A stretch of DNA of 64,000 nucleotides from Hydrangea macrophylla (lineage: Eukaryota > Streptophyta > Magnoliopsida > Cornales > Hydrangeaceae). Shown here piece by piece: positions 22,889 through 33,839 of the stretch. Made by a program: the position numbers and the translations under genes. The notes under the pieces are model-generated. The model was given only the letters and a program-made list of their open reading frames with translations, made no database searches and had not been told where the DNA came from. The stretch covers positions 89,560,588-89,624,587 of the forward strand of contig CM066987.1 of the NCBI GenBank assembly GCA_033977485.1. Direction: 5' to 3'. The stretch's first letter is position 1; every line of letters begins with the position of its first letter.

Positions 22889-24062
22889 GGCAATCGGCTA
22901 GGGATTGGGAAGCCAAATACCATTTGGAGAAAAAGTGAGCAAACCAACAAAAGAACATGGCACCGAGAATGATCCTAAGCCGTAAAGGAAAGGAATAGGT
23001 TGAGGCTGATGACCGAGATACAAAGCCTCAGAACCTTGAAACATAAATTCTGGAAGCGAGCGAGTCAGACTTGAAAATGGCCGACATCGCTTCAGATTAC
23101 GAGGAATCACTGGACAAATCCATCCAATTTGGAAGTATTCTAAAATATTTCTCGGTAAATATGGTGTACATGCTGCCGATGTCTTTCGGAGCAATGCCCG
23201 ACTAGGGAAGCAAGGGTGGGGTTGATGTGTAGGAGGACGAGGGTCCGTCAACTCCAGTAATCGTCAATCAAGAAGTAAAGACGGATAAGCCAAAGGTCTC
23301 GGTAATCAGGCCAAAGACCGAGGATGAAGAAGGAAAGAAACCCGCGAAAGTAGTCTTTGAAAAACCAGCTGCAGGAATGTCACAACATCTAAAGTCGTTA
23401 TACATTAACACGGCTATTGATGGAGTGACGTATTCAAGAGTGTTGATCGATAACGGAGCAGCAGTGAACATCCTGCCATCAATAATGTTGCTAAAACTAC
23501 AGCGTGATGAGAAGGAGTTGATCCTGATCGAGCTCACAGTCTGTTGGTTCATATACACCAGCAAAGACAAAGGGGATTCTCCCAGTAGAGCTCACAGTGG
23601 GGAAGAAAACCACCATGACAACATTCTTTGTGGTGAATTCTGGAGCATCATACAATGCCTTGCTTGGCAGAGACTGGATCCACACCAGCTGGTGTATCCC
23701 ATCAACTTTACATCAGTTCCTAATTTTTTGGAATGGTGATGAGGTGGAAGTAGTTTGGGCTGATCACAAGCCTTTTGTTTCCCGGGTTCACTACTCGGAG
23801 GCCATTTTGTATGAAGACGATATCGGCCCCGTCAAATTCGTTGGAACAGATAAAAACGGTAGGCCAAGATCGGCTACCATGGTAAAGGACCAGAAGAACC
23901 AGTTGATTCAGGTATACAAACAACTCGATCGGCCATCAATCGTGATTACGCCGATCGACGACGATAGAGAACTTAACACCTTCAATGGACCAGCTTCCAT
24001 CATCAGCAAAGTATAGAAGAGCACTGGTCATGTAGGCCAGTGTAGCCAGAGTACAAGCTTTT
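22889..24062 (+). pseudogene. Aspartic protease region of pol (broken)
   Basis: The first 480 bp hold no clean frame. From 23377 the segment YSRVLIDNGAAVNILP has the form of the retroviral aspartic protease active site as it occurs in Tat elements (DNG in place of DTG/DSG). A frameshift around 23530-23600 moves to a frame with FFVVNSGASYNALLGRDWIH, the conserved downstream protease motif, which continues to 24014. Protease would cleave the Gag-Pol precursor. Frame changes on both sides of the domain make it inactive as it stands. Confidence 0.75.
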
Positions 24063-25715
24063 TTGGCAGACAAACAAGCACAGATATCGTCGGCAGACAT
24101 GGCCGATATCCAAGAAAACCAAGAAATTTTGGAGGATTGCATAAACCTCGAAGAATTTGCATCGGCCCCTGCAAAACTTGACGATTTGAAGACCGAGGTA
24201 CAAGATCCTCTCCTTGAGGTTGATTTGGGGGCAAATGGGGAATACCAGCCCACTTTTGTAAATCAATTACTAGAGCCCGATTTCCAAGCATCATTGATTT
24301 CCCTACTTAAAGAATTCAAAGATTGTTTCGCTTGGGATTACCATCAGATGCCGGGCCTGGCAAGGGGACTTGTGGAACATCGGTTACCTATTAAAGAAGG
24401 GTGCAGGCCGTTCAAGCAATTACCCAGGAGAATGTCCTCTGAGGTCATTTTAAAAGTCAAAGAGGAGATCGAGCGACTGCTGAAGGCTGGTTTTATAAGA
24501 ACAAACAGGTACGTCGATTGGATTTCCAATATCGTACTGATAGTCAAGAAAAACGGCAAAATAAGGGTCTGTATAGATTTTAGAAATCTGAACATGGCAA
24601 CTCCAAAGGATGAATACCCTATGCCGATAGTCGATCAACTCATTGACGCCGTGGCCAAACATAAAATTTTATCCTTTATGGATGGGCACTCGGGCTATGA
24701 TCAGATATATATAGCTGAAGAGGATGTCCCAAAAACTGCCTTCAGATGTCCGGCAGCGATTGGAACATTTGAATGGGTGGTGATGTCGTTTGGATTGAAG
24801 AACGCTAGAGCAACGTATCAGCGGGCTATGACTGTAATCTTTCATGACATGATAGGGAAAATCATAGAAGTATACATCGATGATGTTGTTGTAAAATCGG
24901 CTACGTAGGCGAAGCATTTGGTCGATTTGAGGTGATCCTTTGAAAGAATGAGAATCCATGGGATGAAGATGAATCCCTTAAAGTGTGCCTTTGGAGTATC
25001 GGCATGAAACTTTCTCAGTTTCCTAGTACACCAAAGGGGGATTGAGATTGACAAAAACAAAGTTCAATCTATTCAATCAGCGGAGGCCCCACAGAACAAA
25101 AAGGAGCTACAGAGGCTCCTCGGGCAGATCAACTTCTTGCGGAGGTTCATCTCGAACTGCGCAGGACGGACACATGTATGGTCCCCATTGCTTAAGCTGA
25201 AGGCCGAGGAGGAATTCCGGTAGGAGAATCAGCATCAAAAGGCCTTTGAAGCCATCAAGCAATATTTATCTGAACCTCCAGTAATTATGCCTCCTAGGAA
25301 GAAAAGGCCGTTGAAGCTATATTTATCGGCTTCAGACGAATCAATAGCTTGTATGCTTGCACAGGATAACGAGTGGGGAAAGGAACAGGCAGTGTACTAT
25401 CTAAGTAGAGTTCTTACTCATGTCGAGCGTAGATATACGCCGATAGAAAAATTATGTTTAGCCTTGTACTTTGCTGCACAAAAGTTAAGAGTATATATGC
25501 TTCCTGTGTTAGTTTACTTGATCTGTCAAACTGACGTCATCAAATACATGCTGTCAAGACCGATAATGCGTGGGCATGTAGGAAAATGGACTCTGGCTAT
25601 GATGGAGTTCACATTTCAATACGTTCCACAGAGATCGGTAAAAGGCCAAGCCCTTGCCGATTTCTTAGAAGATGAAATGGAATCTATGGAGCACACTAGG
25701 CTGGTACGAAAATGA
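24063..25715 (+). pseudogene. Reverse transcriptase and RNase H (stops inside)
   Basis: The first 281 codons are open. They contain WISNIVLIVKKNGKIRVCID, the palm motif FMDGHSGYDQI and the catalytic YIDD (residues 271-274 of the frame). Then come TAG at 24906 and further in-frame stops at about 24933, 25004 and 25221. The same frame encodes the connection and the Ty3-type RNase H (LYLSASDESIACMLAQ, YTPIEKLCLALYFAAQKLR) to 25715. Several stops look like single C-to-T or G-to-A changes of CGA and TGG codons. The additional RNase H usually found downstream in Tat elements is absent. Confidence 0.88.
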
Positions 25716-26764
25716 AATGGCTTCTTAGAAGATACAATTACTATTGGCCGAGCATGCTAAAAGATTGCATTGACTACGCCAGAGGATGCCAAGCATGCCA
25801 AAAACATGGGCCAATACAGCAAGTACCAGCCACCGAGATGCAAGTGATCGTAAGGCTGTGGCCATTTTGCAGCTGGGCCATGGACCTAATTGGGAAAATT
25901 TACCCACCGTCATCGGGCCAACACTGTTTCATTGTGGTTGCTGCTGATTACTTCACGAAATGGGTAGAGGCAGTGCCAGCCAAATCTTTGAATCAAACAT
26001 ATGTGATCAAATTCATTAACGAACATATAATTCATCGATTTGGACTTCCAGAAACTATCACAGCAGATTAGGGATCGGTCTTCACGGGAGATGAAGTTAA
26101 GGCATTTGCTGAAAGCCGAGGTATCAAAATCCTTAATTCGACTCTGTATTTTGCTCAAGGAAACGGACAGGCTGAGTCGTCAAATAAAACGATCAAGGGG
26201 ATAATAGAGAAGACGGTGGAAGGCAACCCTAGGGTATGGCATGATTTATTTTCAAAGGCATTATGGGCATACCGTACTTCTAAAAGAGCGTCCACAAACA
26301 GCACTCCATTCATGCTTACCTATGGTTATGACGCAATGCTGCCAATGGAAGTAACCGTCCGGTCAGTAAGACGAGCATTCCAACTCGGCCTAAAATCAGC
26401 CGATTATACTGAGGCAATGATAGCCGAGTTGGAAGAACTCGATGACGTTCGTCTTAAAGCATTGGATTGTATTAAGGCACAGAAGAACAGAGTTACTCGA
26501 GCGTACAACAAGAGGGTTAAACACAAGTCATTTGGTGAAGGAGACCTAGTGTGGAAAGTTGTACTGCCGTTGGGCGAAAAAGATGGCTAATACGGAAAAT
26601 GATCAGCTAAATGGGAAGGACCATTCCAGGTGATATTGGTCATTACGGGGGGTGCATATCGGTTAATGGATTTAGATGGTGAGATGCATGCAAGGCCGAT
26701 AAATGGAAAATATTTAAAGCAATATGCACCATCCCTTTGGGAATCAGTAAGAATAGATGAATGA
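25712..26764 (+). pseudogene. Integrase (DDE) with internal stops
   Basis: The frame opens inside the zinc-binding domain: YYWPSMLKDCIDYARGCQAC keeps both Cys, but the upstream His pair is missing. The catalytic triad is visible: D58 in WAMDLIG, D119 in ETITAD and E155 in GQAES, with 35 residues between the last two. Residue 120 is TAG, where relatives have Gln. The frame continues past 26588 (TAA) and one more stop to a GPF-type end (KWEGPFQV) and TGA at 26762. No chromodomain is visible. It overlaps the previous reading frame by 4 bp and ends 72 bp before the convergent antisense gene. Confidence 0.88.
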
Positions 26765-26836
26765 TGGAAATTTTCATTTTCATTAATTTTTAAAAAATTT
26801 ACATGGCATTATCCATACGTTCCTAAAAAAAAAACA

Positions 26837-29800
26837 TTATTTCTTCGCAAATCTCAACCTAAGCTCTTCCCAAGCCCGGTCCAAGTAGTCTAGCTCCTTT
26901 TCAGCAGTAGCTTTGTCGGCCTCCCACCTGCTTGCAGCCGCTGCAGTGCCAGTCAAGGCATCCACGTGTTCCTGCGCTGTGCGCCCAACATCGAGAATGG
27001 CCTTCTCAGATAGTGCAAGGCCTACATCTGTATTGTTCAACTCGGCCTGGAGCTTGGCCATCTCGACCTCGATCTTGGCCTTCTCCTGAAGGAGGCGCTC
27101 CTTCATGGCCTTGGACGCCTCAAATTGCTGCTTGCAAGCACCCAGATGCTCGACGCGGGCTTTGCGTCCCCTAGACTTCTCTTCAATCTCGGAGATAAGT
27201 TTGGTGGGAGACCGATGTCGATTCAAATAGTCTGCAGCCTCGCTTACAGATCCTGGAGATCGGCCTTCATTTCCTCAGATATGTCCAGCCAGGAAAGCAA
27301 GAGGCCCATGGCTGAGTGAAACTCGTTAAAATTCGAGAGTTGGGAGAGTTTACGTTGGATTATAGTCCGAAACCACTCCTCAGCCCATTGGTACTCAGCA
27401 GCAGAAGGACCAGCGGTAGCCTGAGCAATGATGGGCTCGGCTTGAAGGAGCTGCTCAGGATTGAGGAGAGCAAAGAAGGCCTCAACAGATGAGACCGAGC
27501 TAAAGTCAGGGATGGGAAGAGAGCTGAAAACCTGCAAGAAGAGGTACATTAAGTAAAAGAGTACAATGAAGCAGGAGAAAGGAAAAGGAAAGGAGCAAGC
27601 AAGGTTATCGGGACCGATGGGGAGCTGGAAGAAGGAACGGATGACGGAGGCGAGACGACATGCTCCTTTATTTGAAGCTGAGGTAAGGCTGATGTCTCGG
27701 TATAGCTACCACCGGTGGATGGAGGCTCCTCGGTGATCTCCTCAGCCAGGATCCCTATGAGACTCCCAGAATCGCCAAAGTCACCCAAAGGCCTCTCGGC
27801 CTCAGTTGACCCTAGCGTCTCACCGATGGCAGCATCTTCAGAACTGGGCGCCAAAATATCGGCCGCACCCTTTAGAATGGCCTGCCTAGCCGCGTCAAGA
27901 CCCCTGAGCCATTGGAGCTCGGCCATTAATTCATCATAGGTCATCGGCGCGGTGACCTTGATTAGAGCAGTTTGAGGAGGAGTCTCAGTTGAAGCCGCTG
28001 GGGAAGAGGTTGAAGTTGGAGGTTTCAGAGGAGATGTTTAAGGGGGTGGCACCTTTGGCCGAGAAGAGGGAGGCTTCATCGCCGCCTGTCCAGTCTTCTT
28101 GGAAGCAGCACCTCTAGCTCCCTTTTATCAAACAAGTAAAGGTCAGCCTCAAAAAGTTTTATATGTTTTAAAAAGAAAAAATATACACAAGGAAAATCGG
28201 ATACCTTGCCCGATTTGACGGTGGCAGAGGCTATATTACGACGTTGACGAGTTGAGAGAGGGACGTCTTCGTCCGACTCGATATCGGTCACACCGGAAGG
28301 ATTCTCTCGTGGAAGAGCCTCTGAACAAGAATGGCAATAGAAATCAGTTAGAGAAGTGGAAGGCATAATGAAACATAAAAAAGGAAATACCTAAAACTGG
28401 TGCTCCAGTTTCTACAACCCATATGGTCGATGAATGATCGACCACCCTGAGATCATGCAGCCCAGTATAAGTGACTCTTTCCTAGGGTTCCATCGTGGAC
28501 GATGCCTATTTATCTACCATCGAAATGGCAATCACAAAATGGGCGTCTGGCAAGGGAGGGGGCCGACATTCAAAGGGCTTGAGAAATTGCTCATAGGACA
28601 TGACGGATGAATAATCAGCCATCTGCAAGTACTTTCTATACGCTCTTGCTGTTTTATTCACGTGTTCCTGCTCAAGCGCCCTTAAATGCCACTTCATATC
28701 GGACCGCATGATCTCGGGATGTCTGGGATCAAATTTAAATTTGAAGAACTTTTCAAAAGCAAGACCAGCTTAGTAGGCGGATTTACCTTTGGACGCTTGG
28801 GTTTTCCTCTTCTGCCCTGCAGCCTAAATCAGAAAAGGGTTAGTGGAACGAGAGGGTTTTTCAGAAACAGGAGGAGAAATGCGTTTTAGGACTGCAAATA
28901 CGGGCTTGGATCGCAAGCCCGATATTATTTTGGACCACCAAGTATCAAACTCGGTGGATGTTGAAGGCAGCTCTAGAAATGGAACAAATTTGAGGCCGGC
29001 CCGAGCAGCTTCATTGTTGGACGCACATTTCTCAATCCTGGCTAGGTCAGAGAAAAGAGATCGTCCGGCCATAGATCGGTTAAAAGTTCTGAAGGGGAGA
29101 AGAGGGATTAATTGCTGCAGCCCGAATTGTTGGGCAAAGGCTGGAGCATTATAATACTCCACCCCGCATTTGTTATTATGTTGAGGGATGGTGGGGCTAT
29201 ACAAAAGATCTCGGCCAACTAAAAAGCTGGCCCAAATTGCTTCATGTTCTTCATGTTAGGTCTTACGAGCCCGGCCGGGGCTATAAAGAAGCCAGCTCGG
29301 ACATCGGAGACAGGGGTGAAAAGGAAGAAATTGTTGGGGCGGCCGATTGCCCATATGCTCATAAAAGAAAGAAAAAAGGTGAGAAAAAGAAAGACCCATC
29401 GGGCCAAAACCAGCGAAGTGTAAAGCAAATACGGAAGAATACTCGGGAAGAGTAGCGGGATCGAAATTGTCGACCAGGGACTTCTTAGGGAAGTAAGATT
29501 GAAGCCAGCATTGGAGGAGCCAGAGGGCTCCTCCTGAATTTTTAAAACCTGAATATATGAACTCAAGAATGCCTCGGTAAAGATGGGAAAGAACGAGAGG
29601 GGCAAGTGCCAGTTTTTTTCCCTCGGCCAACGCAAGGGCGATATGATGATATTCCTTTGTTATGCCATATGAGGCCAAGTAAAAGATAAAGCAATTCATC
29701 CAGTAGATCAAGAAGGCAACGTGTTCTTGATCAGTGACCTCCCCTTGTCCCATACTGGCCGAAATAAAAGGGCCAAAGCCAGTAACGATCCGAGAACTCT

Positions 29801-30443
29801 TGCCCGTTGTGGTCCTAGGATGTTCAAATTGCAGAGAGGAAGAAAGGTTGGGAGTGATTTCCTCACCATGAGCAGGCAAACCGGTGAGAAAACAGACGTC
29901 CTAAATGGTTGGGCTCATTAAGCCGCAACGGAAGAAGAAAGCATTGGCCGAGGTCGACCAGAAAAAAAGGGACGAAAAGAAAAGAGGCTTATCAAGGTAG
30001 AACTTCTCTCAGCTAAGCATAATGGCATCATAGATGTCAAGGGCCCTCCATAGGTCCTTTTTCACCTCCGCCAATCGGTCTACCCAAGAGACCCAGTCAG
30101 GAGAATGAATAGGCCAATTTTGTAAAGGGTTGGAAGGAGCGTATTGGGAACCCCAATCAAAGGAGGGCAACTGGTAGAGTAGTTCGTTATCTTCTACAAC
30201 TAAAGGAAAATAAGGATCCAAGGAGGATGGAGGAAAGGAATTTAGAGAAGGACCAAGCCCCATGGAAGAACTAAAAGGCAGAGAAGTCAATACCTGAGGG
30301 TTAATCAACCCCGGAGTGGCATCAATGGCATATTTTACAACAGTGGCATTGGTTTTAGCCACCAGTGCAGTACCAGTAGTAGCAGGGGAAGAAGAAGTGG
30401 CGCCGACGGCTTGGGAAGCACTGGATGTAGAGGAGGAAGCCAT
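26837..30443 (-). pseudogene. Antisense plant-mobile-domain (PMD) gene of the Tat element
   Basis: Minus-strand gene between pol and the 3' LTR. It starts at the Met of MASSSTSSASQAVG (30443). After a Ser/Pro-rich leader, the PMD (aminotransferase-like, plant mobile) region reads SPDWVSWVDRLAEVKK, FFWSTSANAFFFRCGLMSPT, QEHVAFLIYWMNC, LALAEGKKLALAPLVLSHLY and WLLQCWLQSYFP (about 30110-29480). It goes on, after frame changes near 29320 and 29210, to EYYNAPAFAQQFGLQQ (about 29155) and a WW motif. Further down are a KWHLRALEQEHVNKTARAY block, an acidic linker and a C-terminal coiled coil (27226-26837, Lys/Glu/Ala-rich). One GT-AG intron is clear (about 28203-28121). In-frame stops (30009, about 29903, 28800, 28040) show decay. 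Molecular function is unknown. Confidence 0.8.
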
Positions 30444-30525
30444 GGAGATTTGAGAGAGGAAAGAAGATTTTCCCGAGAAAGTAAGGCAAGAAAGTGAAAA
30501 AGTGGAAAATAATAAGGACAGAAAA

Positions 30526-30535
30526 GTTTTTATAG
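30526..30535 (-). promoter_or_regulatory. TATA box for the antisense gene
   Basis: On the minus strand CTATAAAAAC stands 83-92 bp upstream of the first ATG of the antisense gene, leaving a leader of about 50-60 nt. It lies in the element interior, outside the LTR, so the antisense gene appears to have its own promoter. Confidence 0.6.
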
Positions 30536-30714
30536 AAGGAGAAGGGGGTCATCATGATTTGGGAACGGGTTCCCAAGAGGCATGCCTCGATTCTGGAAAC
30601 GAGGCATGAGGGACTACTGGGAAGATGCCATGTGGAAACGTATGCCGCCAGTTGTAGATTGGCATTAAATTTGAATTTAAAACGTCTCATCAAACTGATG
30701 GCGCCACGTTTGAC

Positions 30715-30732
30715 AAGACGTTTTGGGGGCAT
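30715..30732 (+). promoter_or_regulatory. Polypurine tract region
   Basis: The sequence TTTTGGGGGCAT directly precedes the 3' LTR start at 30733. A G-rich run at this spot is the expected primer for plus-strand synthesis. Confidence 0.7.
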
Positions 30733-32076
30733 TGTTTACACCCTAAATTAGGGTTTCCCAAGGCACGTGACGGTCATGTAGACTGAGGACGTCATCATAG
30801 GACCATGTAGTCAGATGAACAAGTGATGAGGCCGATGACGTAGGAAAGACCGATATTTGATCTAGCTGCTGGTAAGGATGGTACATTCAATATGAGGATA
30901 TCGGTGTCAAGACCGAGGACAGGATGATACAAGGTTCTCAAAGAAATACTCCAATTTTAACAAGTATGGCTAGTGGCAAAGTAGCATCAACTATAGCCCT
31001 AACTTCGGTCATACTTGATCGATCCCCAACCTATTTATGACTATTGAACCCTAATATCGGCAAGGGGAACGCGGCTTTAATAAAGATATCAGCCCCGATA
31101 AGCAAGGACGATATCAGAAAGGATCAATGACATATACCTCGACATCAGCAGATAAGGCCGATGACCTCCTCTACAGATCCTGCAGTGGTAAGACCATAGG
31201 ATGATAGCTAACAGCATCCATGCAAGAAAATGTAATATCGGGCTTAGGAAGTGGTAAAAGCAGTCCATGGAATCAGTAAAAGTCAAAGGCAACATCGGTT
31301 AAAAGAAACCGAGGAACGCGAGTAGGCTTCCTACTGAATAGAAGGCCGACTTCTATCACCAGCAAGGATTAAGCTACTCAGGGAAGGACGCAATCGGTCC
31401 TGGATCTACTAACAGGTGGTAGGCAGTCAAGCATGGATAAGAACGTGGTCTTCAGAATAGACTGAGCTGGAAGGGAAGCAGTTACGTGAAAGAGGAACAT
31501 GGCAGAAGTGGGGTCATCACACAAGTCATGGAAGTTGATCGTGGGACATTGTGGGAGCAAAAACTGGCACACGCCTAGAAACCAGGGGCCATTATCCCCA
31601 CTAACCCCACTAACCCCATTATCCCCACTAACATGAACGGTTACGCACACAAGTCTATAAATAGGGCAAGTGGTGCAACATTTGAAGGGGCCTAACACAC
31701 ACGCCACTTCTGCTCTCAGCAGATTTTTAGTTTTTCCTCATAACAACTCTACTTTTTTTCTTGAGTGATTTTGAGTGATTGGTGAGTTCTCGTAGTTCTT
31801 TGAGCATTTGTAACAATTACTTTTCTTTCAATCAATGAAGAAGATGATGTCTATGGAGGTATTCTGAATCACTGTGTTTCTTATTCTATTTCAAATTCCA
31901 TTTGTAATTACTTGCTTGTATCAGAGTAAAGTAAAGGCCCATATTTTTGTTGTTCTCTTTGAGTATTGCTAACAACAAATCGCCTAAGTTAGAAGTCAGA
32001 TTGAGTTATCACCACTTTGAGTCCACGTGGACTCTAGCATGCCCAACACGCACGACTACAAAATTTCTTGTAAACA
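30733..32076 (+). repeat. 3' LTR of the Tat element
   Basis: 1344 bp, starting TGTTTACACCC and ending TGTAAACA, followed by the CATTG duplication at 32077-32081. It differs from the 5' LTR by scattered substitutions (for example GACGGTCATG for GATGGTCATG near its start); no indel was noticed. Confidence 0.95.
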
Positions 32077-32081
32077 CATTG

Positions 32082-32195
32082 TCTGGGCAAGGGATGCACC
32101 ACATGGGAGCTCAGGATAAACCAATTCAGGATGAACCACCATGGGATGACTCATCTCTTTCCATCTTCTAGGGAGCTCGCAATAATTTGTTGTGA
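32082..32195 (-). pseudogene. Coding-like fragment continued across the retrotransposon insertion
   Basis: Minus-strand sequence here is open from a good acceptor (TTTTTTTAACTTCAG, ending near 32199). If the retrotransposon and one CATTG are taken out, it stays open into 19246-19130, giving about 85 codons in one frame (phrases KEMSHPMVVHPELVYPEL and GWYIPKKPLVESHQLW). The family is not recognised. The length is not far beyond chance, so this is only a candidate for a disrupted exon. Confidence 0.25.
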
Positions 32196-32254
32196 TCTCT
32201 GAAGTTAAAAAAATCCATTATATATGTCATAAGGAATATGGTGAGTTATGAGTT

Positions 32255-32950
32255 CATGAAGGAGTTGTCACGTCATAGAACATATTTATGATGAAGGAAC
32301 ATAATTAATTGACTATGAAACAAATGTTTGGGATGAAAGAACTAAACTAAGTGATCATGGAACAAAAGTTTCTGGCATAGAACAAATATTTGAGATGAAA
32401 GAACTAGACTTGCATACCTTAGGAACAAAACTTAGTAACCATGGAACAAAACTCTCTTGTAATGAAACAAATATTTTGGATGAAGAAACAAAAGTTAGTG
32501 ACTATGGAACAAAAACTTTTAGGCCATGGAAAGAAATATTTATGATGATAGAACAAAACTTTATGGTCACGACACAAAACTTAGAAATCTGGAACAAAAG
32601 TTTGAGCTCGTGGAACAAATATTTTTTGATGAAGAAACAAAACTTTCTAGTCATAAAAAAATATTTATGATGAAGAAACTAGATTTGCTTACCTTAGGAA
32701 CAAAACTTAAAATTCCGAAACAAAAGTTTATGGTCGTGGAACAAATATTTTTGATGAAAAAACAAAAAAAAAATTATCATAAAACAATTATTTATGATGA
32801 AGGAACAAAACCTAACAATCATTTAACAAATTTTTAAGATGGAGGAACAAAACTTAGTGACTATGGAACAAAACTTTTCCGTCATGAAACAAATACTAAT
32901 GATAAAAGAACAAAGCTTAATGAACACAGAACAAAACTTTCGGGTTATGT
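32255..32950. repeat. Degenerate 21-bp tandem array, right copy
   Basis: About 700 bp opening with ATGAAGGAGTTGTCACGTCA, as at 18741, and made of some 30 diverged 21-bp units rich in GGAACAAAACTT and AATATTTATGATGAA. It has the same orientation as the left copy. Apparent open frames of 60-103 codons in it come from the 21-bp period and are not taken as genes. Confidence 0.75.
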
Positions 32951-33670
32951 TTGAGATACAAAATTTGGGAAGCATAGCTTTACTCTCAATAAAAATTAAT
33001 CAAGCCCACTACTATATGTGATGGAAACCTATTTGTGATAACAATTTGAAAAGAATGGTATTATTACTCAGAAGAAAGAAGCAGACATGAAGCCAAAAAA
33101 ACACAGAGAAACATGACACAAAAATAAGTAGTTGAATGGCTCTGATTAAGGATCTATTTGGGAAAGCTTAAAATAAGATCAGTCAGTGGTACCCCAAGAA
33201 ATGTATTGACTACATGGTGTATTAGTAGTACTACGGAGTGCATTAGTTCATTTTAATTTGGAGAGGGAATTTCCTTTTAATAAATCCAACATTATTCAAT
33301 AATTAGAAGGGGGGGATTTGTTATGGCTAATAAAAGCTCAAGGGGGAAAGTGTTATTCTTCAAACCTGAGGGGGTAAGAGTTTTTGGTTCAAGACACAGG
33401 AGTGGTAGGTGATATAAGCCCTATCTTTTATAGACAGAGAGAAGATTGGTTTCTTTATACTCCCATAATTCCACTTAACTAAGAAAGTAGAATTATTTTA
33501 GGAAACCACTTACTCTTATATGACCAGTGGGACCCTCTTCAATAATAGTTGGACCACTTCAATATCAACCAATTAAAATTAACTATGCCTATAGCCACAT
33601 GTGTTGGAAAACACTTTTGGAAAACAAAAAAAAATTGGAAAGCATATCACTATTCAAGTTTAAATTGAAA
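32951..33670. other. AT-rich spacer with MITE remnants
   Basis: At about 32965 AAATTTGGGAAGCATAGCTT is the end of a MITE of the 33671 type without its partner. No gene is recognised; frames are short. Confidence 0.4.
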
Positions 33671-33839
33671 GAGTAATGATATGCTTTCCAAATCTAAATA
33701 GGTCTATTAGATTTTGATTGGAGGATGTTGAAGTGACCCCACAGGGCCACAGTGATCATGGACCCACTATTTTTTAAATGGTACCATATCATTTGAAATG
33801 GAGATTTGAGATTTGAATTTGGGAAGCATAGCATTACTG
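33671..33839. mobile_element. Foldback-type MITE with 9-bp TSD
   Basis: 169 bp; the left end GAGTAATGATATGCTTTCC is paired with a right end that reads CAGTAATGCTATGCTTCCC. A perfect 9-bp duplication AAATTGAAA (33662-33670 and 33840-33848) supports a Mutator-type origin and links it to the copies at 1598, 4173 and 10730. Confidence 0.85.

Larger units (their letters stand above)
19252..32076 (+). mobile_element. Ty3/gypsy LTR retrotransposon, Tat lineage, with antisense extra gene
   Basis: 12,825 bp. Ends are TGTTTACA and TGTAAACA (perfect inverse), with 5-bp target duplication CATTG (19247-19251 and 32077-32081). The order is 5' LTR, primer-binding region, gag, protease, RT-RNase H, integrase, antisense PMD gene, purine tract, 3' LTR. 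RT phrases such as YIDDVVVKS, the gag Cys/His motif and an antisense gene between pol and the LTR fit the Tat group (Grande/RIRE2/Retand/Ogre relatives). Stops and frameshifts make it non-autonomous now. The LTRs differ by only scattered substitutions, so insertion is more recent than for the element at 35198. Confidence 0.93.

Noticed and set aside
32395..33021. Three overlapping frames with heptad-like periodicity
   Set aside because: The 21-bp repeat period keeps stops out of frame; the units are too diverged at the nucleotide level and show no codon constraint.
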